This document shows, piece by piece, positions 8,097-16,776 of a DNA stretch of 29,992 nt (positions within the stretch are counted from its first letter, which is position 1; each line of letters opens with the position of its first letter). This DNA is from JANYCO01 sp964437245. GTDB taxonomy: Bacteria; Bacteroidota; Bacteroidia; Cytophagales; Cytophagaceae. Below the pieces are notes generated by a model. It did not search any database. It had not been told where the DNA came from and worked only from the letters and a program-made list of their open reading frames with translations. Position numbers and translations under genes: made by a program. The DNA is taken from assembly GCA_964437245.1 (NCBI GenBank), contig CAYTGJ010000044.1, forward strand, positions 1 through 29,992, read 5' to 3'.

Positions 8097-8941
8097 TTGG
8101 AAAAAGTTAGAGCGAAAAAACATCTTGGGCAACATTTCCTGAACGATAAAAGTATTGCAGAAGAAATAGTGGATTCCCTGTCTCTGACAGGAAACTATCA
8201 GAATGTGCTGGAAGTGGGCCCCGGGATGGGGGTTCTGACAGAATATCTGACTCAAAAGACTGATTTTACTACATGGTGATGATGTGCTTACTCATTTTCA
8301 TATCCGTTTTTGTTCAGCAACTNNNNNNNNNNGTAGTCGAAATAGATCGCGAATCCATTCAATACTTAAAAAAGAATTATCCGGTACAGTTAGAAAACAG
8401 GATTATTGAAGGGGATTTTCTGAAATTAAAACTGGAAACACTATTTCAGGGGCCTTTTGCAGTCATTGGCAATTTCCCTTATAATATCTCCTCTCAGATA
8501 TTTTTTAAGATCCTTGAATACCGGGATCAGATTCCGGTATCGGTGGGAATGATCCAGAAAGAAGTAGCGGAGAGGATCGCGGCAAAACATGGCAATAAAA
8601 CCTACGGAATTTTAAGCGTTTTATTACAGGCTTTTTATGATATCGAATATTTGTTTACGGTTCATGAACATGTATTCATCCCTCCGCCAAAGGTAAAGTC
8701 GGGAGTGATAAGACTAACGAGAAATAGCAGAGGAAAATTGCCTTGCGGGGAGAAATTATTTTTTACAGTAGTAAAACAAAGTTTTTCCATGAGGAGAAAG
8801 ACGTTAAGGAATTGTCTCAAAAGCTTAAATTTACCTGCTGAAATGATGTCCGAAACGCTTTTTGATAAACGTGCGGAACAGCTTTCTGTCAATGATTTTA
8901 TCGAACTGACGGTGAGAATTGAAAAGATAAAACAAAAATAA
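8097..8941 (+). CDS. rsmA: 16S rRNA dimethyladenosine transferase RsmA (KsgA), interrupted by extra sequence and an assembly gap
   Basis: RsmA uses SAM to dimethylate two adjacent adenines near the 3' end of 16S rRNA. The first 60 codons (8097-8276) give KVRAKKHLGQHFLND and the SAM loop EVGPGMG (39-45). From 8333 the frame resumes with VVEIDRES, then the catalytic NFPYN motif and PPPKVKSGVIRL, ending at 8941. Joining codon TGG (8274-8276) directly to GTA (8333) gives a continuous protein of 262 residues, the normal length. The 46 bases at 8277-8322 plus ten N are therefore extra; they introduce a stop at 8277-8279. The start is a TTG (8097): no in-frame ATG exists before the upstream stop at 8055, and MEKVRAKKHLGQ is the usual N-terminus. 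Downstream genes on the same strand are mgtE and a dehydrogenase. Confidence 0.9.
8277..8332. other. 46 unexplained bases plus a 10-N assembly gap inside rsmA
   Basis: Bases 8277-8322 encode nothing expected in RsmA, and 8323-8332 are N. The flanking codons join perfectly without them. Either the left contig carries a false tail, or the left end of an unassembled insertion is seen here. No target duplication is evident between the flanks. Confidence 0.85.
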
Positions 8942-9027
8942 CAAGAGCGGAGGACGGAGGGGAAACGAAGGTTAATTCATAGTATGTTTTTTATTCCGGA
9001 ATTATCAGATCTTCAAATTGACTAGTC

Positions 9028-10380
9028 ATGACTTTTGAACTTACACAGGAATATATAGACCAGCTCAAGGAAGCAATTGCAGATGCGAACGAACAGTTTG
9101 TAAAGGGAAGGATAGACGGATTGCTCCCCCCGGATATTGCTTCTATTTTATATGAATTGGAGATTGAAGAGGCTAAGTATATATTTTCGCTCTTTCAACG
9201 TTTTGAGCAAGCTGGTATTGTAAGGGAACTGGACGAAGGATTCCGGATCGATTTTTTGAAGCACTTTAGCCCGGAGGAAATTGCGGAATACCTTAAGCAT
9301 ATTGATACCGATGATGCCGCCGATATTCTCAACGAACAAAAAGAGGCAGAGGCGATCATTGAGATCATCGAACAAAAAGATCAGGAAAAGGCCCATGATA
9401 TCCGGGATCTACTGCATTACGATGAAGACTCGGCCGGAGGGCTTATGCAAAAAGAGCTGATCCGGGCAAACCTCAACTGGACAGTAGAAAAATGTGTGGA
9501 AGAAATGCGCGGACAGTCCAAAAGAGTGGGAAAAATTTATTCTGTCTATGTAGTGGATGATCATAATAAATTGCTGGGACGGGTTTCGGTGAAGAAGATG
9601 CTCCTGGCAGAAGAAAACACCCTGATCTCAGAGCTGTATGAACCGGATCTAATTGCCGTAGAGTCCCATATGAGCGGAGAAGAAGTAGCAGATCTTATGA
9701 AAAAATACGATCTGGTCGCTTTGCCTGTCACAAATTTTCAAGGGAAGCTGCTGGGGAGAATTACCATTGATGACGTGGTAGACGTGATCACAGAAAAAGC
9801 AGAAATGGATATGCAGGCCATGTCCGGGATTACTGCCCAGGTGGAAGAAGAAGATTCTGTATGGGTACTGACCAAATCAAGGTTGCCCTGGTTGCTGGTA
9901 GGAATGGTAGGAGGGATGATCGGAGCCAGGTTCCTGGGGCTATATGAAGAATTCATAGGTATGATCCCGGCGATGGCATTTTTCATTCCCTTGATCACTG
10001 CGACCGGCGGTAATGTAGGAATTCAGGCTTCGTCGCTCATCGTGCAGTCGCTGGCCCGTGATCCTAATTTTAACGATTTTTCGTTCTACCGTATGAGCAA
10101 AGGATTTATGGTAGCTCTCATCAATGCAGTGGCAATTGCCGTAATCGTATTCGGGTTTAATTACCTGTTGGGTCAGGATATGAAACTCTCGGTCGTGGTT
10201 TCGCTGGCCCTGTTCAGCGTCGTGATCCTTTCTTCGCTGATGGGAACGGTTACACCTCTTATCCTGGAGCGGTTTGGTATTAACCCGGCAGTTGCTTCCG
10301 GGCCTTTTATTACAACTATGAATGACTTGCTGGGCCTGGCCATTTATTTTGCAGTAGCAGGATATTTATATTCATTATAA
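9028..10380 (+). CDS. mgtE: Magnesium transporter MgtE
   Basis: The 450-residue inner-membrane Mg2+ channel has the standard layout: an acidic MgtE N domain (about 25-130, with LPPDIASILYELE), two CBS domains (about 135-260, with GRVSVKKM and GRITIDDVVDVI) that sense cytosolic Mg2+, and a C-terminal pore part (about 285-450) of five membrane helices. The hallmark TGGNVGIQASS is at 326-336. Asp433 in MNDLLGLAIYF falls where the pore Asp of Thermus MgtE lies, as I recall it. Length equals the family norm. The gene follows rsmA by 86 bases and precedes a dehydrogenase gene by 15 bases, so the latter pair is likely one transcript. CBS gating would make activity respond to internal Mg2+. Confidence 0.95.
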   Translation: MTFELTQEYIDQLKEAIADANEQFVKGRIDGLLPPDIASILYELEIEEAKYIFSLFQRFEQAGIVRELDEGFRIDFLKHFSPEEIAEYLKHIDTDDAADILNEQKEAEAIIEIIEQKDQEKAHDIRDLLHYDEDSAGGLMQKELIRANLNWTVEKCVEEMRGQSKRVGKIYSVYVVDDHNKLLGRVSVKKMLLAEENTLISELYEPDLIAVESHMSGEEVADLMKKYDLVALPVTNFQGKLLGRITIDDVVDVITEKAEMDMQAMSGITAQVEEEDSVWVLTKSRLPWLLVGMVGGMIGARFLGLYEEFIGMIPAMAFFIPLITATGGNVGIQASSLIVQSLARDPNFNDFSFYRMSKGFMVALINAVAIAVIVFGFNYLLGQDMKLSVVVSLALFSVVILSSLMGTVTPLILERFGINPAVASGPFITTMNDLLGLAIYFAVAGYLYSL

Positions 10381-10395
10381 CCAATTACGGATCTC

Positions 10396-11322
10396 ATGAA
10401 AGTTCTTATTATCGACGATATGCACGAGTCTATTACCGGATTACTGAACGGGATAGGCTTGCAACCGGATTATCGTCCGGGGATTACCAAAGAAGAATTA
10501 CTGTCAGTGATAGGAGACTACGAGGGTATCATTGTGCGCAGTAAAGTTTTTTTCGGAAAAGACATTATTGAAAAAGCCACCCGGCTTCGTTTTATTGGGA
10601 GAGCCGGAGCCGGCCTTGACAATCTTGACGTGGAAGAACTGACCAGAAGGGAAATTCACTTACTGAATGCGCCGGAAGGCAACCGGGATGCGGTGGCGGA
10701 GCAAGCACTGGGGATGCTCCTGTGTCTTATGAATAATGTGCTGAGAGCAGATAGAGAAGTAAGAAATGCGGTTTGGGACCGGGAAGGTAACCGGGGATAC
10801 GAACTGATGGGAAAGACCGTAGGGGTTGTAGGGTATGGATACATGGGCAAGGCAACTGCCAGGCGTCTCGCAGCTTTTGGATGCAAGGTTCTGGCATATG
10901 ACAAATACAAAAAAAATTATGGAGATGCCTATGCTACGGCTGCTACGATGGAAGAGCTGCATAAAGAAGCTGATATCCTTTCGCTGCATATTCCTCTTAC
11001 TTCTGAAACCAAATTTATGGTGGATCAACAGTATTTAAATGCATTTGAAAAACCATTCTGGCTGATCAATACCGCCCGGGGAGAACTTATCAAAATGTCT
11101 GAGATTGTAAAAAGCATACAATCAGGAAAGGTCAGGGGAGCAGCCCTGGATGTACTCGAGAATGAAAAGATCAGGCAACTTACGGCTGAACAGCAGGAAG
11201 CTTTTGATTATCTTAAAAATTCGGAGAAAGTACTGTTGACTCCTCATGTGGCCGGCTGGACCTTTGAATCCTATCGTAAAATAAATGAGACTTTGGTTGA
11301 AAAAATAAAACAAATTTTGTAA
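10396..11322 (+). CDS. D-2-hydroxyacid dehydrogenase, phosphoglycerate-dehydrogenase-like
   Basis: The 308-residue cytosolic enzyme belongs to the D-isomer-specific 2-hydroxyacid dehydrogenases. The NAD-binding loop GYGYMG is at 146-151, with Asp169 after the second strand favouring NAD over NADP. The catalytic set is Arg228 (NTARGEL), Glu255 (ALDVLE) and His284 (TPHVAG). The N-terminal segment RAGAGLDNLD fits phosphoglycerate dehydrogenase, so serine synthesis from 3-phosphoglycerate is the leading guess. It lacks the C-terminal ACT domain of serine-regulated SerA, and glyoxylate/hydroxypyruvate reductase remains possible. It starts 15 bases after mgtE. The family call is firm, the substrate less so. 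Confidence 0.85.
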   Translation: MKVLIIDDMHESITGLLNGIGLQPDYRPGITKEELLSVIGDYEGIIVRSKVFFGKDIIEKATRLRFIGRAGAGLDNLDVEELTRREIHLLNAPEGNRDAVAEQALGMLLCLMNNVLRADREVRNAVWDREGNRGYELMGKTVGVVGYGYMGKATARRLAAFGCKVLAYDKYKKNYGDAYATAATMEELHKEADILSLHIPLTSETKFMVDQQYLNAFEKPFWLINTARGELIKMSEIVKSIQSGKVRGAALDVLENEKIRQLTAEQQEAFDYLKNSEKVLLTPHVAGWTFESYRKINETLVEKIKQIL

Positions 11323-11362
11323 TTATCATCTTGTTCTGAAACAACCTAAAAATATACCTGTT

Positions 11363-11755
11363 ATGAAATATGCATTCTTCTTATTTTTGACGGTCTGTGC
11401 TTTTAATGGAAAAGCACAGATCAATGCTGATTCGATCAAAAACAATCTGGCAGGGAAGGAGTGGAAAATTACGCAATATGAAACTTTTAGTGTGGTCGAT
11501 GCTCCCAAACCGGAGCAGGTCAACGATCAGCTGTTTTTTAAAGCAGATGATATGACCTTTCGCATCATCGAAAACGGGAAGGAATACAAAGGCAAGTGGA
11601 CGATCATGAATCCTGCGGTGTACATATCCTGTAAATCTTCTTCCGGTAATTGGGCAAAAGTCTACAAAGTAATTTCTATTGACACCAGGCAGGCCGTTAT
11701 AGAATATAAAGATCCTGACCTTATCAAAACGAAATATTATCTGGAACAGAAATAG
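11363..11755 (+). CDS. Small secreted protein, possibly lipocalin-like
   Basis: The 130-residue product has a signal peptide (MKYAFFLFLTVCAFNGKAQ) and a mature domain of about 110 residues with the order helix then antiparallel strands: LAGKEWKITQYETF, ADDMTFRIIENGKEYKGKWTI, VYISCKSS, WAKVYKVISID, AVIEYKD. An N-terminal 'G-x-W' segment followed by strands ending in residues such as KGKWTI resembles Bacteroidota lipocalin-like domains, but the match is by feel and no diagnostic motif proves it. It follows the dehydrogenase gene after 40 bases on the same strand and may be read through from that unit. Function unknown; periplasmic location predicted. Confidence 0.65.
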   Translation: MKYAFFLFLTVCAFNGKAQINADSIKNNLAGKEWKITQYETFSVVDAPKPEQVNDQLFFKADDMTFRIIENGKEYKGKWTIMNPAVYISCKSSSGNWAKVYKVISIDTRQAVIEYKDPDLIKTKYYLEQK

Positions 11756-11971
11756 CGTTTTTAGTAAAATTTTATAGAATCACTACCTGGTTTCGGGAAG
11801 GTATCTCAATAAAAATGGCCGGGCTCCACAATCCTTGTTTTACATAAAATGCCCTTAAAAGGGATATTCTTTCTTATATGAAGGATCTGTTTTAAGGTAT
11901 TTGTGAATGGAATGAGGGTTACTTTTTATAAATCTCTTTTGTAGAGGGAGTATAATCTATTATATCTCTTT

Positions 11972-12124
11972 ATGAAAAAGAACCGGTTTATCATCCACCT
12001 GACAATTATCCTGATCGTCTTTTTGCCAATATTATCAGGATGTGTAACGCACAAGAAAGGATCAAGGCAAAGCTACAAAAAAATCAAAAGCCTCCGGAAA
12101 AACAACCGGCACTTTGTAATGTAA
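11972..12124 (+). CDS. Small lipoprotein of 50 residues
   Basis: ATG 11972 to TAA 12122-12124 encodes 50 residues: a basic start (MKKNRF), a hydrophobic core, the lipobox LSGC with Cys24, and a mature tail of only 27 residues with many Lys and Arg and no acidic residue (THKKGSRQSYKKIKSLRKNN). The lipobox layout strongly suggests a true exported lipoprotein. Strongly basic mini-lipoproteins are common in Bacteroidota and mostly uncharacterised; binding to anionic surface polymer would be a guess. It stands alone, 216 bases after the preceding gene and converging on the beta-helix gene across a terminator hairpin that overlaps its stop codon. Confidence 0.65.
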   Translation: MKKNRFIIHLTIILIVFLPILSGCVTHKKGSRQSYKKIKSLRKNNRHFVM

Positions 12125-12144
12125 AAAAGCAGGTGTTACCTGCT
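12123..12144 (-). terminator. Intrinsic terminator for the minus-strand beta-helix gene
   Basis: On the minus strand AGCAGGT (12144-12138), loop AAC, ACCTGCT (12134-12128) form a perfect seven-pair hairpin followed by a T-run (12127-12123), 48 bases after the stop at 12192. It lies between convergent genes. Confidence 0.75.
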
Positions 12145-12176
12145 GTCACTTGTAATACATAGGTGGCAGCAGGTAA
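12136..12176. repeat. Long inverted repeat overlapping the terminator
   Basis: TTACCTGCTGTCAC (12136-12149) pairs with GTGGCAGCAGGTAA (12163-12176) at 13 of 14 positions around a 13-base loop. It shares the ACCTGCT segment with the shorter terminator hairpin, so the two folds exclude each other. A bidirectional terminator for the convergent genes is the simplest reading. Confidence 0.65.
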
Positions 12177-12191
12177 GGTAAGAGAGAGAGC

Positions 12192-14791
12192 CTATCTTAT
12201 TTCTCCTCTGTTAAAAGATTCAAAAGATGAATTCAGACAGGGAGAATCATTTTTAGGAATGTACATGATATAGACCGATAACGTATTGGTCAATCCCAGA
12301 TCATCATAAGAAGGTTTTACTACTTTTTTATGAGTATCGTTCGTAAACCATTGAGTGATCAGGAACGGGTCTTTTTCATCGGTTTTGATCAGCTCTTTGC
12401 AATTCGACAGGATATTATTTTTGAACTGGACCTGATTGCTGAGGGCATAAAAGTTCGATTCTTCTCCGGNNNNNNNNNNTGCAAGGCCGTCGGATAGCTT
12501 GTGATCAGAGAATTGTTCAGGCTCACAGAACCGGAATTCTTGATCAGTACTGCCGCTTTGAAATTCTGGTTGTACTGTACCACTTCTTTTCTGTTGGGAC
12601 CTATGATCGAAAAATTTGAAAATTCTGCCTGCTCATTGACCATACACTCTTCAGAACCTTTGCATCCTGATATTTCAATGGCATTGGCTCCATTCAAAGA
12701 AGCCATGATCGGCTCTCTCCATAGAAATGCATACTGAATTTTACCGGTATGACCTTTGGAGACTACAATATCATCGTCCGTATTATTGAAAGCAATGAGT
12801 TTTCTGCTTTTANNNNNNNNNNTGCTTTTACAGTTTCCGCCGCTGAAATGAAAACCGTCTCCGGCCGAAAAGCTTACCTGTACATGTTCCATGGTCAGCA
12901 GATCGTCTCCTCCGAGGAATAAACCATACGAATCTTTGGTTTTGTCAGGAGTATAGCCTGCATATTCGATCCGTACGTATTTTAAAATATTATTTCCTTC
13001 TTTAGCATTCATATTGCCATAAAAAATTTCAGGCAACCAGTGGTAGGTACTTTTAATGCTGGCCGGCTGGTTTCCTGGCAATGTTTTTCCAAAGCCAAGA
13101 ATGACGACTCCTCCCCAGTCACCGGCTTTCTTTTTTCCATGTTCGGCTCCTGAAGTAAATATGATCGGATGGCTGATATCGCCTTCTGCCAGGATCGTAG
13201 CTCCGGGTTCTACAATCAATGTTCCTTTGGTGGCCGGATCTCCCAGGATCACAGTACCCGGCTCAATCTGAAGTACAGCTCCGTTTTTGACGGTTACATT
13301 TCCCTGTAACTTATACAGCGTAGAGTGGTTCCATATATGATTGCCGGAAATATTTCCGGTGATGGTTTTAGTAGTTTCCCCCGTATATTCTTTGTCGGGA
13401 CTAAAGCTGGACCAGCCAATAGTCCAGTCTTCCTGGCCGAATGCACCACGGTAATCATTCTCTTCGAAAAACAGGACTGTTTTAGGAAGATCTTTGTTCG
13501 GAAGCTTGAAGTCTGGCTTTACAATAAAATCAGTATGATTAGTGATGAAATTAGGCTTGAACATGTTGAATGTATTTTTAAATAGTTTGTCAGCGTCTCC
13601 CTTAGGACGCATCACATTCTGATTTTTTGGCATTACAAACCAGCTATTGATATCGTATCCGGACTTCACTACCGAAGCGGGTTTTGAACAGCCAACGAAC
13701 AAATTGTTTCGAAAATTTGCAGTTTCTTCCGCAATGTGATTTACGCTTTCTGTCCCTTCAATGGTAATCCCTGTAGGGAATCCTATGATCAGAGAATTAT
13801 GAAGAGAAAGTGCAGAACCCATTTCCAGGTTGATGGCTTCTTTGATATTTGCATTTGGGGTCTGGTTGTAGTAGATCTCCGGAGAGATGAGGGTAAAGTT
13901 GGATATTTTAGGTTCCGTGAGAAGCGTGAGATCAAAGGAATTGTTCATATACGTATCGGATTCAATCGCTCTCGATCCGGTGATGTCGCCCAGGTTGAAA
14001 TGTCGTAGAGCAATACCGAATTGCTGCATTCCCCGGTATCCTTCTGAATATTCAAAACAGTCATCAGCAGACTGGAACGAGACCAGATTTTTACAATTGA
14101 CTGTACCTCCGTAAAAATGTATTCCATCTCCACCAGAATAACTGACTTCTATATTTTCCACTACTGTTTTGTTGCCGACACCACAGAAGCTGATTCCATT
14201 AAACTTATTGTCTTTGGAAACTCTCCTCCCTGCAAATTCTATCCTGACAAACTGAAGTGTTCCCGAACAGTCTTCGTCGTTTTTCCCTCCGTATTTGGCA
14301 TAGAGAGGATCAAGATCTCCTTCTGCTATATTTTCACCGGATGAATTGTTGATCCGTGCTTTCCCAAGGATTACAATGCCGTTCCAGTCTCCTTTGTTAC
14401 GCATATTGACTGGTTTGGAAGAGGTAAATACAATCGGTTTTTCTTTCGTCCCCATTGCTCTGATCCGTGCACCTCTGGTGATCACTAATGATGATTTTGA
14501 ATCGGTGCGAATGATCGTTCCAGGTTCGATGTATAGGGAGGCATTATTAGTGACGTATACATTTCCCTGTAGAATGTATACGTTAGACGACGTCAGGATA
14601 GTATTTTTAGTGATAATTCCGGTTAGAGGAATTTTAGCTTCCGGATATTCATTCCCGATTGGAGTGAATTCAGTCCAGCCTTTCGTCCAATCATCATTGC
14701 CAGTAGCACCTACATAGTCTACCTCTTTGAAAAATTGTCCGTAAGACAGACTATACGTAAAAAGAATTACTACTAAAAATATCGCTCTCAT
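12192..14791 (-). CDS. Secreted double right-handed beta-helix protein, split by two assembly gaps
   Basis: The signal peptide (MRAIFLVVILFTYSLSYGQ) is followed by two tandem copies of a Bacteroidota beta-helix domain, about 430 residues each. Each copy has: DDWTKGW/EDWTIGW; LQGNVYV/LQGNVTV; IEPGTII/IEPGTVI; KPIVFTS/HPIIFTS; GDWNGIVILG/GDWGGVVILG; VRIEFAG/VRIEYAG; YSGGDGIHFYGG/FSAGDGFHFSGG. The family is cell-surface or secreted, often with poorly defined carbohydrate-related roles. Two ten-N gaps interrupt copy 2. After the gap at 12470-12479 the frame continuing the family sequence is shifted: it reads GEESNFYALSNQVQFKNNIL and ends TAG at 12194-12192, not at the earlier stop at 12389. Nominal length is about 866 residues. 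No T9SS tail is visible. Confidence 0.82.
12470..12479. other. Assembly gap (10 N) that shifts the frame of the beta-helix gene
   Basis: Ten N stand for an unknown length. The frames on the two sides agree only if the true gap length is 2 modulo 3, so ten is a placeholder. The flanks share no obvious overlap. Confidence 0.95.
12805..12830. other. Assembly gap (10 N) with identical 8-base flanks
   Basis: N at 12813-12822 are flanked by TGCTTTTA on both sides (12805-12812 and 12823-12830). Merging the two copies gives an uninterrupted GGNCKSRKLIAFNN on minus, which fits the paralogous repeat. The gap is probably an unmerged contig overlap, not missing sequence. Confidence 0.85.
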
Positions 14792-14988
14792 GTTCTATCC
14801 AGTTTGGTTCGTTGCAAAAATGCTTTTTGTTTATTAATGAATTATAATGCAAATGTTATGTTTTAGTGCGTCCATAGGAATAGTTTTGTTTGGAAGCAAG
14901 TTTTATTTTTTGTTAAATAGTTAATATGTGTTGTGAATAATTAATAAATAGTTGATTATTCCTTCACAAAAAGGAATTCTTCTGCCTG

Positions 14989-14996
14989 TACTTTTG
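14989..14996 (+). promoter_or_regulatory. Promoter -7 element for the small secreted protein and beta-helix unit
   Basis: TACTTTTG is a perfect TAnnTTTG box. It sits only 11 bases before the ATG at 15008, so the leader would be just a few bases long. No clear -33 TTTG lies about 19 bases upstream. Confidence 0.45.
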
Positions 14997-15007
14997 CATA
15001 AAAAAGT

Positions 15008-15448
15008 ATGAAGCAATTTTTTGTTATTATCCTCATCTCTGTAGCAACAGCCGGAAATTTACTGGCACAGAGTAAAACCAAAGAGGTATTGCTGGTCAAC
15101 AGTCATGCGACGATTCAGAAATATCATACTATTGATGAGCTGAACAATAAATCGAAAGGAGATCTTATCTCTTTATATAAAGAACGGTTTAAAGTATTAA
15201 CTTTTTTATTGCCTTATAGTGCCCTTTCTACCAAACCTGGTATTTCCCTGAAGGAGCTAGGGATTCCTGAGAATACAGAAAACAAAACCCTTCTGGAGAA
15301 AGAGAATAAAACCGGAGAAGCATTTGACGATGCGGTTAATATAAGTCTGGATAATTTTATCGCTTATGCTGATAAATCAAATATTGTTTGGTCTATTCTG
15401 TTTTTTGAAGATACCATCCGTAAACTGGCAATAGGAAAAGATTATTAG
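15008..15448 (+). CDS. Small secreted protein of unknown function
   Basis: The 146-residue product has a signal peptide (MKQFFVIILISVATAGNLLAQ) and a mostly helical mature part with many Lys and Glu (IDELNNKSKGDLISLYKERFKVLTFLLPYSAL, then EKENKTGEAFDDAVNISLDNFIAYADKS). I do not recognise a family. It opens the plus-strand unit and is followed after 17 bases by a beta-helix gene, so joint expression and a joint periplasmic or surface role with that protein are likely. No Cys is present, so it is neither a lipoprotein nor disulfide-bonded. Confidence 0.7.
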   Translation: MKQFFVIILISVATAGNLLAQSKTKEVLLVNSHATIQKYHTIDELNNKSKGDLISLYKERFKVLTFLLPYSALSTKPGISLKELGIPENTENKTLLEKENKTGEAFDDAVNISLDNFIAYADKSNIVWSILFFEDTIRKLAIGKDY

Positions 15449-15465
15449 AAACTATTTGATAGGAT

Positions 15466-16776
15466 ATGAAACAATTACGATTATTATTTTTATATGTGTT
15501 TCTCTTCGGAGGATCTGTATACTTTTCACAAGCCCAGTATATTCAATATGTTAAATATACCGGGGCACTTGGTGAAGATGACTGGACAAGAAGCTGGGTT
15601 AATTATAAACCAAACAGCAGTAATTATCTTCCTCCTAACGTTGTTCTTCCGAACATTATAGACCGTTCGATGGTTCTGCAGAAAAAAAATACTTACCTGT
15701 TGAATGGAGTTGTGTATGTCACTAATAATGCTACCCTGACTATTGAACCCGGTACGGTGATCAGAGGAGACTACACTACCTGCGGAACATTGGTGATCAC
15801 AAAGGGGGCCAAGATTATGGCAAATGGACTGGAAACAGATCCGATCATTTTTACGTCCAATAAGTCTGTGGGGGACCGTAAGCCGGGTGATTGGGGCGGA
15901 GTCATTGTACTGGGAAATGGAGAAGTAAACAAGCTTGGAGGAGTGGCTGCCATTGACTGGGGACTTGATAATAAATATTCTGTATACGGAGGATCAGATG
16001 ATCAGGATAATTCCGGCACGTTAAAATATGTCCGCATTGAATATCCGGGGAATAAATTGAGTAAAGATCAGGAATTAAACGGACTGACACTGGCAGGAGT
16101 GGGGAAAGGAACAACTATTGAGAATGTACAGATCAGTTATTCCAACGATGACTCATTTGAGATGTTCGGGGGAATGGTCAACCTGAAGAATATTATATCG
16201 TACCGCTGTACAGACGATGATTTTGATTTTAATTATGGATACAGCGGAAAGGTACAGTTTGCTATTGCCTATAGACATCCGTTGATCGGTGATTTTTCAG
16301 GTTCCAGATGTATTGAAGCCGATAGCTATTCAGGAAACAAATCTACCATGGATCCTACCAAACGAAATTCGTCGGTTTCTTTTTCCAACCTTACGCTTAT
16401 AATGGCAGAATCTCAGAATACCTACAGCTCATCTGCTTTTTGTAAAGAAGCTATCTATGTAGGAAAAGATTGTAATGTATCTCTGTACAATTCGGTTTTG
16501 TCAGGTTTTAAAACAGCGTTCTTTTTTAAAGATGATAATATAAAAGAAAAGGCGCTCCGTGGCGAAGTGAAAATTTCCAATAATATTTTTAATAACTGTG
16601 AAAAAATGCTCCTTATCGAAAAGGATCAGGAGGAAATTATATCTTACTATTCTAATCAGAGCTTTAAAAATAAAATGATAGAATTTACAGTGACAGATTT
16701 GTTTAAAGATGTTTTTAATTCAAATCTTCCTGATTTCAGGCTGAAGTATAAAGAAATGTACGAGGCTACGAAGTAA
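15466..16776 (+). CDS. Secreted right-handed beta-helix protein, single domain
   Basis: The 436-residue protein has a signal peptide ending SQAQ (residue 24) and one copy of the same beta-helix domain found twice in the divergent gene at 14791-12192: DDWTRSWVNYKP, LNGVVYVTNNATLTIEPGTVI, DPIIFTSNKSV, GDWGGVIVLG, LKYVRIEYPG, GTTIENVQISYSNDDSFEMFGG, DDDFDFNYGYSGKVQFAIAYR. The GDWGG and YSxDDS motifs are family hallmarks. The chain ends LKYKEMYEATK without a sorting domain. It is the second gene of a two-gene unit. The fold is confident; ligand or enzyme activity is unknown. Confidence 0.82.
   Translation: MKQLRLLFLYVFLFGGSVYFSQAQYIQYVKYTGALGEDDWTRSWVNYKPNSSNYLPPNVVLPNIIDRSMVLQKKNTYLLNGVVYVTNNATLTIEPGTVIRGDYTTCGTLVITKGAKIMANGLETDPIIFTSNKSVGDRKPGDWGGVIVLGNGEVNKLGGVAAIDWGLDNKYSVYGGSDDQDNSGTLKYVRIEYPGNKLSKDQELNGLTLAGVGKGTTIENVQISYSNDDSFEMFGGMVNLKNIISYRCTDDDFDFNYGYSGKVQFAIAYRHPLIGDFSGSRCIEADSYSGNKSTMDPTKRNSSVSFSNLTLIMAESQNTYSSSAFCKEAIYVGKDCNVSLYNSVLSGFKTAFFFKDDNIKEKALRGEVKISNNIFNNCEKMLLIEKDQEEIISYYSNQSFKNKMIEFTVTDLFKDVFNSNLPDFRLKYKEMYEATK

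Noticed and set aside
8273..8332. Possible new start of a separate protein (MVMMCLLIFISVFVQQ...) joined to the second half of rsmA
   Set aside because: The hydrophobic start comes only from the 46 extra bases and runs into the N gap. Joining the two rsmA parts directly gives a normal full-length enzyme.
11852..11863. CCCTTAAAAGGG palindrome as terminator after the small secreted protein gene
   Set aside because: Only five pairs with a two-base loop and no clear T-run; too weak to call.
12389..12469. C-terminal residues PEKNRTFMPSAIRSS... as the end of the beta-helix protein
   Set aside because: This frame exists only because the gap was set to ten N. A neighbouring frame gives 92 codons with family similarity.
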